Assembly (NCBI RefSeq): GCF_000620105.1
Contig: NZ_JHVK01000002.1
Coordinates: forward strand, 248,001 to 312,000
DNA: 64,000 nucleotides
Direction: 5' to 3'
DNA from: Microvirgula aerodenitrificans DSM 15089
GTDB taxonomy: Bacteria > Pseudomonadota > Gammaproteobacteria > Burkholderiales > Aquaspirillaceae
The stretch's first letter is position 1; every line of letters begins with the position of its first letter. The notes beneath the pieces are model-generated. The model was not told the origin of the DNA. It did no database searches and saw nothing but the letters and a program-made list of their open reading frames with translations. This document shows, piece after piece, positions 1 through 9,400 of the stretch. Both the position numbers and the translations under genes were made by a program.

Positions 1-10
1 GAAGCGAGCA

Positions 11-490
11 ATGAAACCCACTAAGACCACCCGCGTCACCGGTATTGCCGGCCTGACCAGGTTGTCCCTGTTTGCCGTGCTGGCCCTGGTGGCCGGCGCG
101 GTGCAGGCGCTGGAATTCCGGTCGGTCAAGGACACCGGCGTGGCGTTCTACGACTCGCCGAGCCTGGCCGGCCGCAAGCTGTTCCTGGTCAGCCGCTACT
201 ATCCGGTGGAAGTGCTGACCCGGCAGAACGAATGGGCGCGCATCCGCGATGCCAGCGGTGCGATTGCCTGGGTCCAGTACGCCAGCCTGTCGCCGACCCG
301 CACCGTGGTGGTCACCGCGCCGGAAGCGGTGATCCGCACCAGCCCCGACGTCAAGTCGTCGGTGTCGTTCAAGGCGACCAGGGACGTGGCACTGCAACTG
401 CTGGAGCCGCCGAAATCCGGCTGGGTGAAGGTCAGGCATCGTGATGGCGTCAGCGGTTACGCGCCGCTGGCCGCACTGTGGGGACTGTAA
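11..490 (+). CDS. Exported SH3-domain protein
   Basis: 159 aa. A basic start is followed by a hydrophobic stretch (about residues 18-33) ending in AVQA, which looks like a Sec signal peptide, so the protein is probably periplasmic. The mature part looks like two bacterial SH3-type beta units (about 38-93 and 97-155). Each has the sequence of motifs usual for the family: a paired short phrase with small residues (FYDSPSL, IRTSPDV), then a W-x-K/R-V/I-R unit (EWARIRD, GWVKVRH). Such proteins usually bind cell-wall or protein ligands; no enzyme motif is visible. Its stop codon overlaps the gpsA start (TAATG), so the two are probably co-translated. The ATG at 11 lies only 10 bases into the window, so the upstream context cannot be seen. 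Confidence 0.8.
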   Translation: MKPTKTTRVTGIAGLTRLSLFAVLALVAGAVQALEFRSVKDTGVAFYDSPSLAGRKLFLVSRYYPVEVLTRQNEWARIRDASGAIAWVQYASLSPTRTVVVTAPEAVIRTSPDVKSSVSFKATRDVALQLLEPPKSGWVKVRHRDGVSGYAPLAALWGL

Positions 491-1500
491 TGACCGGACA
501 GACCGCTTCCCGGCTGGCGGTACTGGGTGCTGGTGCCTGGGGCACCGCGCTCGCCATCGCCTTCTCCCGCCAGCAACCGACGGTACTGTGGGCACGCCAT
601 GAAGCCCAGGTTGCCGACATGGCGGCCCGGCGCGAAAACGCGCGCTACCTGCCTGGCGAACCGTTTCCCGATGCGCTGGCACTGACGTCGGACCTGGATG
701 CAGCGCTCGAACATGCCGACCTGATCCTGATCGCCACGCCGATCGCCGGCCTGCGCGCCACGCTGACCGCCGTCTGCGAGCGCCGGCCGGTGCCGCCGCC
801 GGTCCTGTGGGCCTGCAAGGGCTTCGAGGCCGACAGCGGCCTGCTGCCGCATCAGGTCGTCGCCGGCATCCTGCCGCCCGGCGTGCCCTATGGCGCGCTG
901 TCCGGCCCGAGTTTTGCCCGTGAAGTCGCCCGGGGTCAGCCGACTGCCATCACGCTGGCCTCCGATGACAGCGCCTTCGCCATTGCCACTGCCGCCCGCC
1001 TGCACTGCCCGCGCTTCCGCGTCTACGCTAACGACGACCTGATCGGCGTCGAGGTCGGCGGTGCAGTCAAGAACGTCATGGCCATCGCGGCCGGCGTCAG
1101 CGACGGACTCGGCTTCGGTCACAATGCCCGCGCCGCACTGATTACCCGTGGTCTGTCTGAAATCACCCGGCTGGCCACCGCACTGGGCGGCAAGCCGGCC
1201 ACGCTGATGGGACTGGCCGGGCTCGGCGATCTGCTGCTGACCACGACCGGCGACCTGTCGCGCAATCGCCAGGTCGGTCTGAAACTGGCCGAAGGCAAGC
1301 CGCTGGAGCAGGTATTGCTCGAGCTGGGCCATGTCGCCGAAGGCGTGCCGACCACGCGCGAAGTCCAGGCCAAGGCCGAGCGCCTCGGCGTCGACATGCC
1401 GATTACCGCCGCAGTCTGCGCGATGCTGTTCCATGGCAAGGCCCCGATGCAGGTCGTGGAAACCCTGCTCGGCCGGGCGCCAAAGGTCGAAAACCCCTGA
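490..1500 (+). CDS. gpsA: NAD(P)-dependent glycerol-3-phosphate dehydrogenase
   Basis: 336 aa, normal length for the family. The enzyme reduces dihydroxyacetone phosphate to sn-glycerol 3-phosphate in the cytoplasm, the entry to phospholipid synthesis. An N-terminal Rossmann motif GAGAWG (residues 13-18) binds the nucleotide. The family segments [14 protein letters not shown], containing the catalytic-lysine region, and [13 protein letters not shown] follow in the usual order. I chose the ATG at 490 over an upstream in-frame GTG at 478. The ATG overlaps the preceding stop as TAATG and puts the Rossmann strand at the normal distance from the N-terminus. The gene ends just before an 11-bp hairpin shared with the convergent neighbour. 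Confidence 0.96.
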   Translation: MTGQTASRLAVLGAGAWGTALAIAFSRQQPTVLWARHEAQVADMAARRENARYLPGEPFPDALALTSDLDAALEHADLILIATPIAGLRATLTAVCERRPVPPPVLWACKGFEADSGLLPHQVVAGILPPGVPYGALSGPSFAREVARGQPTAITLASDDSAFAIATAARLHCPRFRVYANDDLIGVEVGGAVKNVMAIAAGVSDGLGFGHNARAALITRGLSEITRLATALGGKPATLMGLAGLGDLLLTTTGDLSRNRQVGLKLAEGKPLEQVLLELGHVAEGVPTTREVQAKAERLGVDMPITAAVCAMLFHGKAPMQVVETLLGRAPKVENP

Positions 1501-1511
1501 TGGACAATCTG

Positions 1512-1537
1512 AACGACGCCGCTTCCGCGGCGTCGTT
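1512..1537. terminator. Hairpin between convergent genes
   Basis: Perfect 11-bp arms AACGACGCCGC and GCGGCGTCGTT surround a TTCC loop, between the stops of gpsA (plus) and the peroxidase-like gene (minus). The plus side ends in only TTT. It is probably a bidirectional terminator, but the U-run is weak. Confidence 0.5.
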
Positions 1538-1551
1538 TCCAGCAATGGTTT

Positions 1552-2112
1552 TCATCTGAGCGTCATCTGCGTCATCCACTCCGGCTGGGCTTCCAGCGCC
1601 AGCGCCACCTCGCTCCAGTCAAAACTCCCGCCGGTGTCCGGCAATCGTGCCGAGTACTGCACGACATCGAACGGGTCAGCCACCAGCACCGCCGGCGCGG
1701 TCAGTCCGGCGAACGGGTGTTCGACCACCATTACGCCATAGTCGCGATGGAAATCGCGCCCGCGCAGGGTCGACAGCAGCACCACGCCATGCCAGCCGCG
1801 CTGTGCCGCCACCCGCTTCAGCGTCAGCGGCGTATCCGCACTGACCACGATCAGCACCGGTGCCACCAGTGCCGGCGCACTCGCTGCTGGCACACTGCTC
1901 GCCACCAGTTCGTCGACCAGCCGCGCGCTGTCCTCCAGCTCGACCGACAGCACGGTCATGATCACCTTGATCCGGTCGCGGAAGCTCTCCAGCGAAATAT
2001 CGTTGAAGTGCTCGTTGACCAGCATGAAGCCGGGCAACTGCATGCCGGCCTGCGGCAGATCACCGGTAACATGAACGGTATCGCTGCGGCAATACAGCAG
2101 ATTGAGATTCAC
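1552..2112 (-). CDS. Thiol peroxidase (Tpx)-like protein lacking both catalytic cysteines
   Basis: 186 aa. The order of motifs matches atypical 2-Cys peroxiredoxins of the Tpx group: an N-terminal DLPQAG, then ISLESF-x4-KVI, then SADTPLTLKR, then LLSTLRGRDFHRDYGV, and a closing hydrophobic VLVAD. In active Tpx the loop after KVLNIFPS carries the peroxidatic cysteine; aligned by eye, the position here is S62 (SVELEDSARLVDEL). The resolving cysteine position is also not a cysteine. The only cysteine in the protein is C8, outside the fold core. It therefore should not work as a thiol peroxidase and may be a binding or regulatory relative. The start is GTG at 2112, preceded by a strong GGGGAGGT ribosome-binding site 6 bases away. 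It is convergent with gpsA. Confidence 0.65.
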   Translation of the reverse strand: MNLNLLYCRSDTVHVTGDLPQAGMQLPGFMLVNEHFNDISLESFRDRIKVIMTVLSVELEDSARLVDELVASSVPAASAPALVAPVLIVVSADTPLTLKRVAAQRGWHGVVLLSTLRGRDFHRDYGVMVVEHPFAGLTAPAVLVADPFDVVQYSARLPDTGGSFDWSEVALALEAQPEWMTQMTLR

Positions 2113-2252
2113 GGAACACCTCCCCTTATTCGCTCCGGTGCGATTTCAGTGTAGGCAGGCCGGGTTTCATCCCATCAGGGTGCTGGATGGACGGTAGCGA
2201 AAACGGCGGCGGATGACGCACCGCCCGATTGGCGGGTCGGTAACGTTCCCTC

Positions 2253-2281
2253 TTGCCCTGCGGCCAAACTGGATACATGAT
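2253..2281 (+). promoter_or_regulatory. Candidate promoter of the parD-map pair
   Basis: TTGCCC (2253-2258) and CATGAT (2276-2281) are separated by 17 bases. Each matches the sigma-70 consensus at 4 of 6 positions. The -10 overlaps the first unit of the phased operator at 2272-2301, consistent with repression. It is inferred from position only. Confidence 0.35.
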
Positions 2282-2301
2282 CCATATATGATTCATATAT
2301 G
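2272..2301 (+). promoter_or_regulatory. Three 11-bp-phased palindromic boxes (operator)
   Basis: Two exact copies of the self-complementary octamer CATATATG lie at 2283-2290 and 2294-2301. A 6-of-8 copy (GATACATG) sits at 2272-2279. All three are spaced exactly 11 bp, one helical turn. Ribbon-helix-helix regulators of the CopG/Arc/MetJ/ParD class bind tandem sites on one DNA face in this way. The array ends 9 bases before the preferred start of the downstream ParD-like gene, so autoregulation is the simplest reading. Confidence 0.55.
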
Positions 2302-2310
2302 GTGACCAGT

Positions 2311-2523
2311 ATGGGTATTGTGAATATCGACGATGATCTGCACGACCAGTTGCGCAAGGCAAGCGCCGTATCGTGCCGATCGATCAATGCGCAGGCAGCG
2401 TTCTGGATCAAGGTGGGCCTGCTGTGCGAGATGGATCCGACGCTGAGTTTCAATGAAATCATTGCTCGCGAACTGCGCGCCGCCGGCGTCGAGGCGCAAG
2501 CGGTCAAGGTGGCGGCAACATGA
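2311..2523 (+). CDS. ParD-like ribbon-helix-helix antitoxin-family protein
   Basis: 70 aa from the ATG at 2311. The sequence MGIVNIDDDLHDQL, then RSINAQAAFWIKVG, is typical of the small ParD_like family, whose N-terminal beta strand and two helices form a DNA-binding ribbon-helix-helix dimer. An earlier in-frame ATG at 2299 lies inside the operator array and lacks a ribosome-binding site. GGTGA at 2301-2305 is well placed for 2311. No ParE or RelE toxin is present. Instead the stop codon overlaps the ATG of a methionine aminopeptidase (ATGA at 2520-2523), so the two proteins are made from one coupled message. The gene probably represses its own promoter. Confidence 0.75.
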   Translation: MGIVNIDDDLHDQLRKASAVSCRSINAQAAFWIKVGLLCEMDPTLSFNEIIARELRAAGVEAQAVKVAAT

Positions 2524-3287
2524 TCAAGCGACCGGAAGAAATTGCCCTGCTGGCGGAATCCGGCCGCTTGCTGGCCAGCGTGTTTGCCCGGCTGGATCAA
2601 CTGGACCTGGCCGGCATGTCCACCCTGCAGGTCAATGATCTGGTCGACAGCTTCATCGTGAATGAACTTGGCGCACGGCCGGCCAGCAAGGGACAGTACG
2701 GCTACGCCTACGCCCTGAATGCCTCCCGCAACCATGTGGTCTGCCACGGCGTACCGGCCGCGACCGAGATCCTGCAAAGCGGGGATATCGTGAATTTCGA
2801 CATCACGCTGGAGAAAAACGGTTATATCGCCGACTCCAGCAAGACCTGTCTTGTCGGAGAAGTGTCACCGCAGGCGAAGCGACTGGTGCAGGTGACCTGC
2901 GAAGCCATGTGGAAAGGCATCAGGGCCGTGCGTCCGGGTGCCAGACTGGGCGATATCGGCCACGCCATCGAGCGGCATGCGCGGCGGAACGGCTATTCGG
3001 TCGTCAGGGAATACTGCGGGCATGGCATCGGTCGGGACATGCACGAACCGCCCGAGGTACTGCACTGGGGAAAGCCGCACACCGGTCTGCTGCTGCAGGA
3101 GGGCATGGTGTTCACCATCGAACCGATGATCAACCAGGGCAGGCGTGACGTGGAAACCGAAAGCGATGGCTGGGCAGTGGTCACCTGCGACGGACAGCTG
3201 TCTGCCCAGTTCGAACATACCGTTGCCGTCACCCGCAACGGAGTCAGGGTCCTGACCCTGCGTGCCGGAGAAAAGGGGCCGGACTGA
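2520..3287 (+). CDS. map: Type I methionine aminopeptidase
   Basis: 255 aa. It removes the initiator methionine from nascent proteins in the cytoplasm. All five metal ligands of the pita-bread fold can be placed: D94 (VNFDITLE), D105 (GYIADSS), H168 (EYCGHGIG), E201 (VFTIEPM) and E232 (AQFEHTV). The substrate-side histidine H76 (VVCHGV) is also present, so the enzyme should be active. It is translationally coupled to the ParD-like gene instead of sitting beside rpsB, where the housekeeping map usually lies. It may therefore be a second, differently controlled copy; the rest of the genome is not visible to confirm this. Confidence 0.93.
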   Translation: MIKRPEEIALLAESGRLLASVFARLDQLDLAGMSTLQVNDLVDSFIVNELGARPASKGQYGYAYALNASRNHVVCHGVPAATEILQSGDIVNFDITLEKNGYIADSSKTCLVGEVSPQAKRLVQVTCEAMWKGIRAVRPGARLGDIGHAIERHARRNGYSVVREYCGHGIGRDMHEPPEVLHWGKPHTGLLLQEGMVFTIEPMINQGRRDVETESDGWAVVTCDGQLSAQFEHTVAVTRNGVRVLTLRAGEKGPD

Positions 3288-3314
3288 ACTGACAAAGAGC
3301 CGTGGATGGCGGGG

Positions 3315-3361
3315 AAAACAAAAAAACGGCTGCCGGTGGATGTTCTCCATCGGCAGCCGTT
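3315..3361 (-). terminator. Terminator of the nar operon
   Basis: Read on the minus strand, a 16-bp stem with one mismatch or wobble position (3325-3340 with 3346-3361, loop 3341-3345) is followed by a run of seven T (A at 3320-3326 on plus). This is a classic Rho-independent terminator just past the narI stop. Confidence 0.85.
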
Positions 3362-3376
3362 GCAGCAAGGCGCTCC

Positions 3377-4057
3377 TCAGCGCGTGCGTACCAATTGCCA
3401 GGCACGACCGAGGTAGCCGACCGAACCGAACCCGCTCCACACATGAACCATGCGGGTGAACGGGAAGATCAGGAAGAAGGTCATGCCGAAGAAGATGTGC
3501 AGCTTGTACGCCAGGCTGACGCCGCGAATGTAACCGGCGGCACTGCTGTCGAAAGTCACGATGGCCTGGGCCCAGTCGCACAGCAGCAGCATGACGCTGC
3601 CGTCCATGTGATGACTGCTGGCGAAAATCGTCGACAGGCCGAGCAGCAGCGTGAACAGCAGCCACGGCAGCAGGATCCGGTCGCGCATCGGCGTGACCGC
3701 CAGCAGACGCTCATTGCCGAAGCGACGCACCAGCAGGATCAGCAGGCCGATCAGCGCCACGCCGCCCATCACGCCGCCGGCGACCATGGCGATCAGCTGC
3801 TTGGTCTCTGCCGCCATGAACGGCGCGTACAGCGCATGCGGCGTCAGCAGGCCGACCAGGTGACCGAAGAACACGCCGAGGATACCGACGTGGAACAGCG
3901 GGCTGCCGATGCGCAGCGCGCCACGGTGCAGCAACTGGCTGGAATCGGATTTCCAGGTGTATTGCTCGCGGTCGAAGCGGATCAGGCTGCCGAGCAGGAA
4001 CACGGCCAGCGCAATGTACGGGTAAATCCCGAACAGGAAGTTGTGCAGGTAATCCAT
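3377..4057 (-). CDS. narI: Respiratory nitrate reductase gamma subunit (cytochrome b)
   Basis: 226 aa membrane subunit that takes electrons from quinol and passes them through two b hemes to NarH. Five hydrophobic helices can be traced. The heme-ligand histidines sit where expected: SPLFHVG and VFFGHLVG in the first half, YKLHIFFG and TRMVHVWS in the last helices. The ATG at 4057 fits the ribosome-binding site GAGGAG better than the adjacent ATG at 4060. It is the last gene of narGHJI, directly after narJ and before the terminator. Confidence 0.95.
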   Translation of the reverse strand: MDYLHNFLFGIYPYIALAVFLLGSLIRFDREQYTWKSDSSQLLHRGALRIGSPLFHVGILGVFFGHLVGLLTPHALYAPFMAAETKQLIAMVAGGVMGGVALIGLLILLVRRFGNERLLAVTPMRDRILLPWLLFTLLLGLSTIFASSHHMDGSVMLLLCDWAQAIVTFDSSAAGYIRGVSLAYKLHIFFGMTFFLIFPFTRMVHVWSGFGSVGYLGRAWQLVRTR

Positions 4058-4067
4058 CATTCACTCC

Positions 4068-4736
4068 TCAGGGACGCGGGGTCGCCGCAGCGGCGGTCCG
4101 GCGGGGGTGGAAGTTCAGCGGGCTGACCCCGGACGGGTCGGCGGCGGGTTTAAGCAGTGGCTCGGTGCCATCCGCACCCGGTCCGAAGGTCTCCAGCATT
4201 TCATCCATGTCGCGAATCGGCGGCTCGGCCAGCGGCAGCGGCGCGACCGGCGACAGCTGCGCCAGCGCATCCAGTACACAGGCATACGGGCTGTCATTGC
4301 CGGCCAGCTTGCCGGCGACATAGGCCACCACATGCACGGCATCGCCCAGCAGCACGTCCGCTACGGCCGGCTCGACCACGCCGAGCAGTTCCAGGAACTG
4401 CGGCAGGTAGTCGGGCAGTTCGTCGACCGCCGGTTCGAGCCCGTGCTTGCGGTACTCTTCGATCAGGTCGACCATCGCCTGGCCGCGATCGCGGCTTTCG
4501 CCATGGATATGCTCGAACAGGTGCAGGCTGTGGACCGGCACGCGGTCGAAGGTGGCAACATAGGTCTCTTCGAGCTCGATCAGGTCGTGCCCGGCCAGGT
4601 GCGCAAACAGCGGGCGCAGCTGCGCCTTCACCGCCGGTTGCGCGTCCAGCACCGCATCGAGTTCCGGCAGCGCGTCGACCAGCTCGGCGCTCGGGTAGCT
4701 CAGCAGCGCGGACATCACGCGAAAGTGATCAGTCAT
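4068..4736 (-). CDS. narJ: Nitrate reductase assembly chaperone (delta subunit)
   Basis: 222 aa, mostly helical and without membrane segments. NarJ-family chaperones hold NarG while the molybdenum cofactor and the Fe-S cluster are inserted and NarGH docks on NarI; they are not part of the final enzyme. The recognisable parts are the N-terminal LLSYPSAEL and the family core LEETYVATFDRVPVHSLHLF-E-HIHGES. It starts 14 bases downstream of narH and ends 10 bases before the narI start. Confidence 0.94.
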   Translation of the reverse strand: MTDHFRVMSALLSYPSAELVDALPELDAVLDAQPAVKAQLRPLFAHLAGHDLIELEETYVATFDRVPVHSLHLFEHIHGESRDRGQAMVDLIEEYRKHGLEPAVDELPDYLPQFLELLGVVEPAVADVLLGDAVHVVAYVAGKLAGNDSPYACVLDALAQLSPVAPLPLAEPPIRDMDEMLETFGPGADGTEPLLKPAADPSGVSPLNFHPRRTAAAATPRP

Positions 4737-4750
4737 GATTTCTCCCGTCC

Positions 4751-6301
4751 TCAGGCCGCATCGCGCTTCTTGCGCGACCTGGGCATATCGACATGGATCA
4801 CCGAGCCCTTCTTGCGGCTGCCGAACAGGCTGGGTTCGGACACGCCATCCGAGCAGCCGTTGCCGAAGCTGAAGCCACAGGAGCCCTTCTCGTTGAAGCT
4901 GTCCTCGACGATTTCCTTGTGGCTGGACGGCACCACGAAACGGTCCTCGTAGTTGGCGATCGCCAGGGTCTGGTACATGTCATCGGCCATCGCCGGCGTC
5001 AGCCCGACCTGCTTCAGCACGGCGGTGTCGTCAACCTTGTCCACCGTCTTCGAGCGCATCCAGGCGCGCATCGCCAGCATGCGGTCGAGCGCACTCAGCA
5101 CCGGTGCTTCCTTGCCGGCCGTCAGCAGGTTGGCCAGGTAGCGAACCGGAATCCGCAGGCTCTTGGTGTCCGGAATGATGCCGTTCATGCCCATCACGCC
5201 GGCTTCGGCCGCCGACTGGATCGGCGACAGCGGCGGGATGTACCAGACCATCGGCAGCGTGCGGTATTCGGGATGCAGCGGGAAGGCGATCTTCCACTCC
5301 ATCGCCATCTTGTAGACCGGCGAGCGCCTGGCCGAGTCGATCCACGACTGCGGAATGCCCTGCTTCAGCGCTTCCTCGGCAATGCCGGGGGCGTTCGGGT
5401 CAAGGAAGCAGCCCAGTTGCGCCTCGTACAGATCCTGTTCGTCCTCGACCGAGGCGGCGGCTTCGATCCTGTCGGCGTCGTACAGCACCACGCCCAGATA
5501 ACGGATGCGGCCGACACAGGTTTCCGAGCACACCGTCGGCTGACCCGCTTCGATGCGCGGATAGCAGAACGTGCACTTCTCGGCCTTGCCGCTCTTCCAG
5601 TTGAAGTAGATCTTCTTGTACGGGCAGCCGGACACGCACATGCGCCAGCCACGGCACTTGTCCTGGTCGACCAGCACGATGCCGTCGTCCTCGCGCTTGT
5701 ACACCGAGCCGGACGGGCAGCTGGCCACGCAGGCCGGATTCAGACAGTGTTCGCACAGCCGCGGCAGATACATCATGAACGTGTTCTCGAAGGTCGAGTA
5801 CATGTCCTTCTGCACCCCTTCGAACAGCGCGTCCTTGCTGCGCTTGGCGAACTCGCCGCCAAGGTCGTCTTCCCAGTTCGGGCCCCACTCGATCTTGTCC
5901 ATCTTCTTGCCGGTAATGACCGACACCGGACGTGCGGTGGGCGGCGTTTCCGACAGCGGCGCGTTCTGCAGCCGCTCGTAGTCGTAGGTGAACGGCTCGT
6001 AGTAGTCGTCGATCTCGGGCAGATTCGGGTTGGCGAAAATATTGGCCAGGATCTTCAGCTTGCCGCCCTGACGCGGCTCGATGCGGCCATCGTCGCGGCG
6101 GCGCCAGCCACCCTGCCATTTTTCCTGGTTTTCCCATTCTTTCGGATAACCGATGCCGGGCTTGGTTTCGACGTTGTTGAACCAGGCGTATTCGACGCCG
6201 TCGCGGCTGGTCCAGACATTCTTGCAGGTGACCGAACAGGTGTGGCAACCGATGCACTTGTCCAGGTTCAGCACCATGCCGATTTGGGCTCTGATCTTCA
6301 T
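4751..6301 (-). CDS. narH: Respiratory nitrate reductase beta subunit (Fe-S)
   Basis: 516 aa electron-transfer subunit on the cytoplasmic face, carrying three [4Fe-4S] clusters and one [3Fe-4S] cluster between NarI hemes and NarG. Four cysteine groups are visible: CIGCHTCSVTC near the N-terminus, then CEHCLNPACVASCPSG, then CRGWRMCVSGCPYKK with the tryptophan diagnostic of the 3Fe cluster, and CTFCYPRI with a later CSETCVG. Length is normal. It is separated from narG by 147 bases containing a strong hairpin, and narJ follows closely. Confidence 0.97.
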   Translation of the reverse strand: MKIRAQIGMVLNLDKCIGCHTCSVTCKNVWTSRDGVEYAWFNNVETKPGIGYPKEWENQEKWQGGWRRRDDGRIEPRQGGKLKILANIFANPNLPEIDDYYEPFTYDYERLQNAPLSETPPTARPVSVITGKKMDKIEWGPNWEDDLGGEFAKRSKDALFEGVQKDMYSTFENTFMMYLPRLCEHCLNPACVASCPSGSVYKREDDGIVLVDQDKCRGWRMCVSGCPYKKIYFNWKSGKAEKCTFCYPRIEAGQPTVCSETCVGRIRYLGVVLYDADRIEAAASVEDEQDLYEAQLGCFLDPNAPGIAEEALKQGIPQSWIDSARRSPVYKMAMEWKIAFPLHPEYRTLPMVWYIPPLSPIQSAAEAGVMGMNGIIPDTKSLRIPVRYLANLLTAGKEAPVLSALDRMLAMRAWMRSKTVDKVDDTAVLKQVGLTPAMADDMYQTLAIANYEDRFVVPSSHKEIVEDSFNEKGSCGFSFGNGCSDGVSEPSLFGSRKKGSVIHVDMPRSRKKRDAA

Positions 6302-6389
6302 TTGCGATTCCTTGTACGGAAGGGCGTCAAGGGGCGCCGGTACGTATGCACAGTGTGCAGTCCGGCGGCGCCCGCCACCATTCGCCGCT

Positions 6390-6436
6390 CGCGCTAGTCC
6401 TTCCGGGACTCCTGTCCGCCGGAAGAACTAGTCGCG
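6390..6436 (-). other. Imperfect stem-loop between narG and narH
   Basis: Arms 6390-6406 and 6419-6436 pair over about 16 bases with one bulge and one mismatch, around a 12-nt loop. There is no T-run, so it is not an obvious terminator. It could be an RNA-processing or stability element that sets the NarG to NarH ratio. Confidence 0.45.
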
Positions 6437-6448
6437 ATCAGGCGGCGG

Positions 6449-9400
6449 TCAGGCCTCTTCCTTGAGCGGGCCTTCCAGCCAGTCGACGTTCTTCATCTTG
6501 CGCACCACGACAAACTCGTCGCGGTTGGCGCCGACCGTGCCGTAGTAGTTGAAGCCGTAGCTGAGCTGGGCATAGCCACCGATCATGTGCGTCGGCTTGG
6601 TCACCGTGCGCGTCACCGAGTTGTGAATGCCGCCACGCTTGCCGCTGACCTCCGCCCCCGGCACGTTCACGATCTTTTCCTGGGCGTGGTACATCAGCGT
6701 CATGCCTTCCGGCACGCGCTGGCTCACCACCGCACGGGCCGTCAGCGTGCCGTTGGCGTTGAACACCTCGATCCAGTCGTTGTCGACGATGCCGGCCTTG
6801 CGCGCATCGACCTCGGACACCCACACGTGCGGGCCACCGCGCGACAGCGTCAGCATGCGCAGGTTGTCGGAGTAGGTGCTGTGGATGCCCCACTTCTGGT
6901 GCGGCGTGATGAAGTTCAGCACGATCTCCGGATTGCCGTTGCCATGCTGGCCCAGCACCGAACGCGTGGTCTTCAGGTCGATGGCCGGCTTGTAGACGCA
7001 GAAGCCCTCGCCGAAATCACGCATCCACTTGTGATCCTGGTAGAACTGCTGGCGACCGGTCAGCGTGCGCCACGGGATGTACTCGTGGACGTTGGTATAG
7101 CCGGCGTTGTAGCTGACCTCCTCGCTTTCCAGACCGGACCAGGTCGGCGACGAGATGATCTTGCGCGGCTGTGCCTGCACATCGCGGAAGCGGATCGAAT
7201 CGTGTTCGCGACCGATGGCCAGGTGGGTATGGTCGCGACCGGTGATCTTGCTCAGCGCATCCCAGGCCTTGACCGCGACATGGCCGTTGGTTTCCGGCGC
7301 CAGCGACAGAATCATCTCGGCGGCGTCGATGGCCGTATCCAGCCGCGGCTGGCCTTGCGACACACCCGGCTCGGTCACGGTCTTGTTGATGCCGCGCAGG
7401 ATGTCGATCTCGTGACCGGTCTTCCAGGCAATGCCCTTGCCGCCGTTGCCGACCTTCTCCAGCAGCGGGCCGATGGAGGTGAACTTGCGGTGGATGTCGC
7501 CGTAGTTGCGCTCGACCACCGTCATCGCCGGCATGGTCTTGCCCGGCACCGGTTCGCACTCGCCGAGCTTCCAGTCCTTCGGATCGAAGGCCTGGCCCAG
7601 TTCCTGCGGCGTGTCGTGCATCAGCGGCGTCAGCACCAGATCCTTGCGGGTACCGATATAGTCACCGGCCAGTTCGCTGAACTTGGCGGCGATGCCCTTG
7701 TAGATTTCCCAGTCGCTCTTCGACTGCCACAGCGGCTGCACTGCTTCCGACAGCGGATGGATGAACGGGTGCATGTCGGACGTGTTCAGATCGTCCTTCT
7801 CGTACCAGGTAGCGGTCGGCAGCACGATGTCGGCGTACAGACAGGTGGTCGACATGCGGAAGTCGAGCACCACCAGCAGGTCGAGCTTGCCTTCCGGCGC
7901 CGGGCGGACCTTGATGTCGTGCGGCTTGATGCAGTCGGCCTCGTTGCTGAGCACCGCGTTCTGCGTACCGAGCAGATACTTCAGGAAATACTCGTGCCCC
8001 TTGCCGCTGGAACCGAGAATGTTCGAGCGCCAGACAAACAGGTTGCGCGGGAAGTTCTGCGGATCGTCCGGATCATGGCAGGCCATGTCCAGGCTGCCGT
8101 TCTTGAGCCGGTCGACCGCATACGCGATCGGGTCGCGACCGGCGGCCTCGGCGGCGGCAGTCACGTCGAGCGGGTTGGCGGACAACTGCGGCGCACTCGG
8201 CAGCCAGCCCATGCGTTCGGCCTTGGCGTTGTAGTCGATCAGTGTCATCGACTGCATCTCGCCACCGGCGGTCGGCGCAAGGATTTCATTCACGCCGAGT
8301 TTTTCGTGCCGCCACTGGCCGGTATGGGCATAGAAGAAGCTGGTGCCGTTCATCTGCCGCGACGGACGGTGCCAGTCGGCGCCGAACGCCAGCGGGGCCC
8401 AGCCGGTCTGCGGGCGCAGCTTTTCCTGGCCGACATAGTGGGCCCAGCCGCCACCGGACTGGCCGACGCAACCGCACATCACCAGCAGGTTGATGATGCC
8501 GCGGTAGGTCATGTCCATGTGGTACCAGTGGTTCAGACCGGCGCCAACGATGACCATGCTCTTGCCATGGGTACGATCGGCGTTGTCGGCGAACTCGCGC
8601 GCCACCTGGATCACCAGTTGCGGATCGACACCGGTGTGCTTTTGCTGCCAGGCCGGGGTGTACGGTACGTCGTCCTGATAGCTCAGCGCTACATTGCCGC
8701 CGCCAAAGCCGCGGTCGATGCCATAGTTGGCCAGCATCAGGTCATAGACGGTCGCAACCAGCGCTTCTTCGCCATCGGCCAGGCGCAGCTTGCGCACCGG
8801 CACATTGCGTTCGAGCAGTTCTTCATGTTCGCTGCCGAAATACGGGAAGGACACCGCCACCATGTCGTCGCGGCCGTGTTCCAGCGACAGCAGCGGATCG
8901 ATATCGCGCGGCGTGCCGCCATCCCTCATTTCCAGGTTCCAGCGGCCGACCTTGTCGCCGCTTTCGCCCCAGCGGAAACCGATCGAGCCGTTCGGCGCGA
9001 CGATTTCGCCGCTGCGCTCGTCAAAGCACAGCGTCTTCCATTCCGGGTTGTTGTCCTCGCCCAGGTTGCCGTCCAGATTCGACGCGCGCAGGAAGTATCC
9101 CGGGATCAGTTTGCCGTCCTTTTCCTCGATGCGGACCAGCATCGGGAAGTCGGTGTACTGCTTGCCGTAATCGCGGAAATATTCGCTCTTGCCGGTCTTG
9201 TGGAATTCGTTCAGCACCACATGGCCCATTGCCAGCGCCAGCGCGGCGTCGGTGCCCTGCTTCGGCGCCAGCCAGATGTCGCCGAATTTGACCATTTCGC
9301 CGAAGTCGGAGCTGACGGCGACCGTCTTGGTGCCCTTGTAGCGGACTTCGGTATAGAAGTGCGCATCCGGCGTCCGCGTCATCGGAACGTTGGAACCCCA

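Noticed and set aside
4793-6397. 534-codon open frame antisense to narH
   Set aside because: Mirror of narH codon bias; no motifs.
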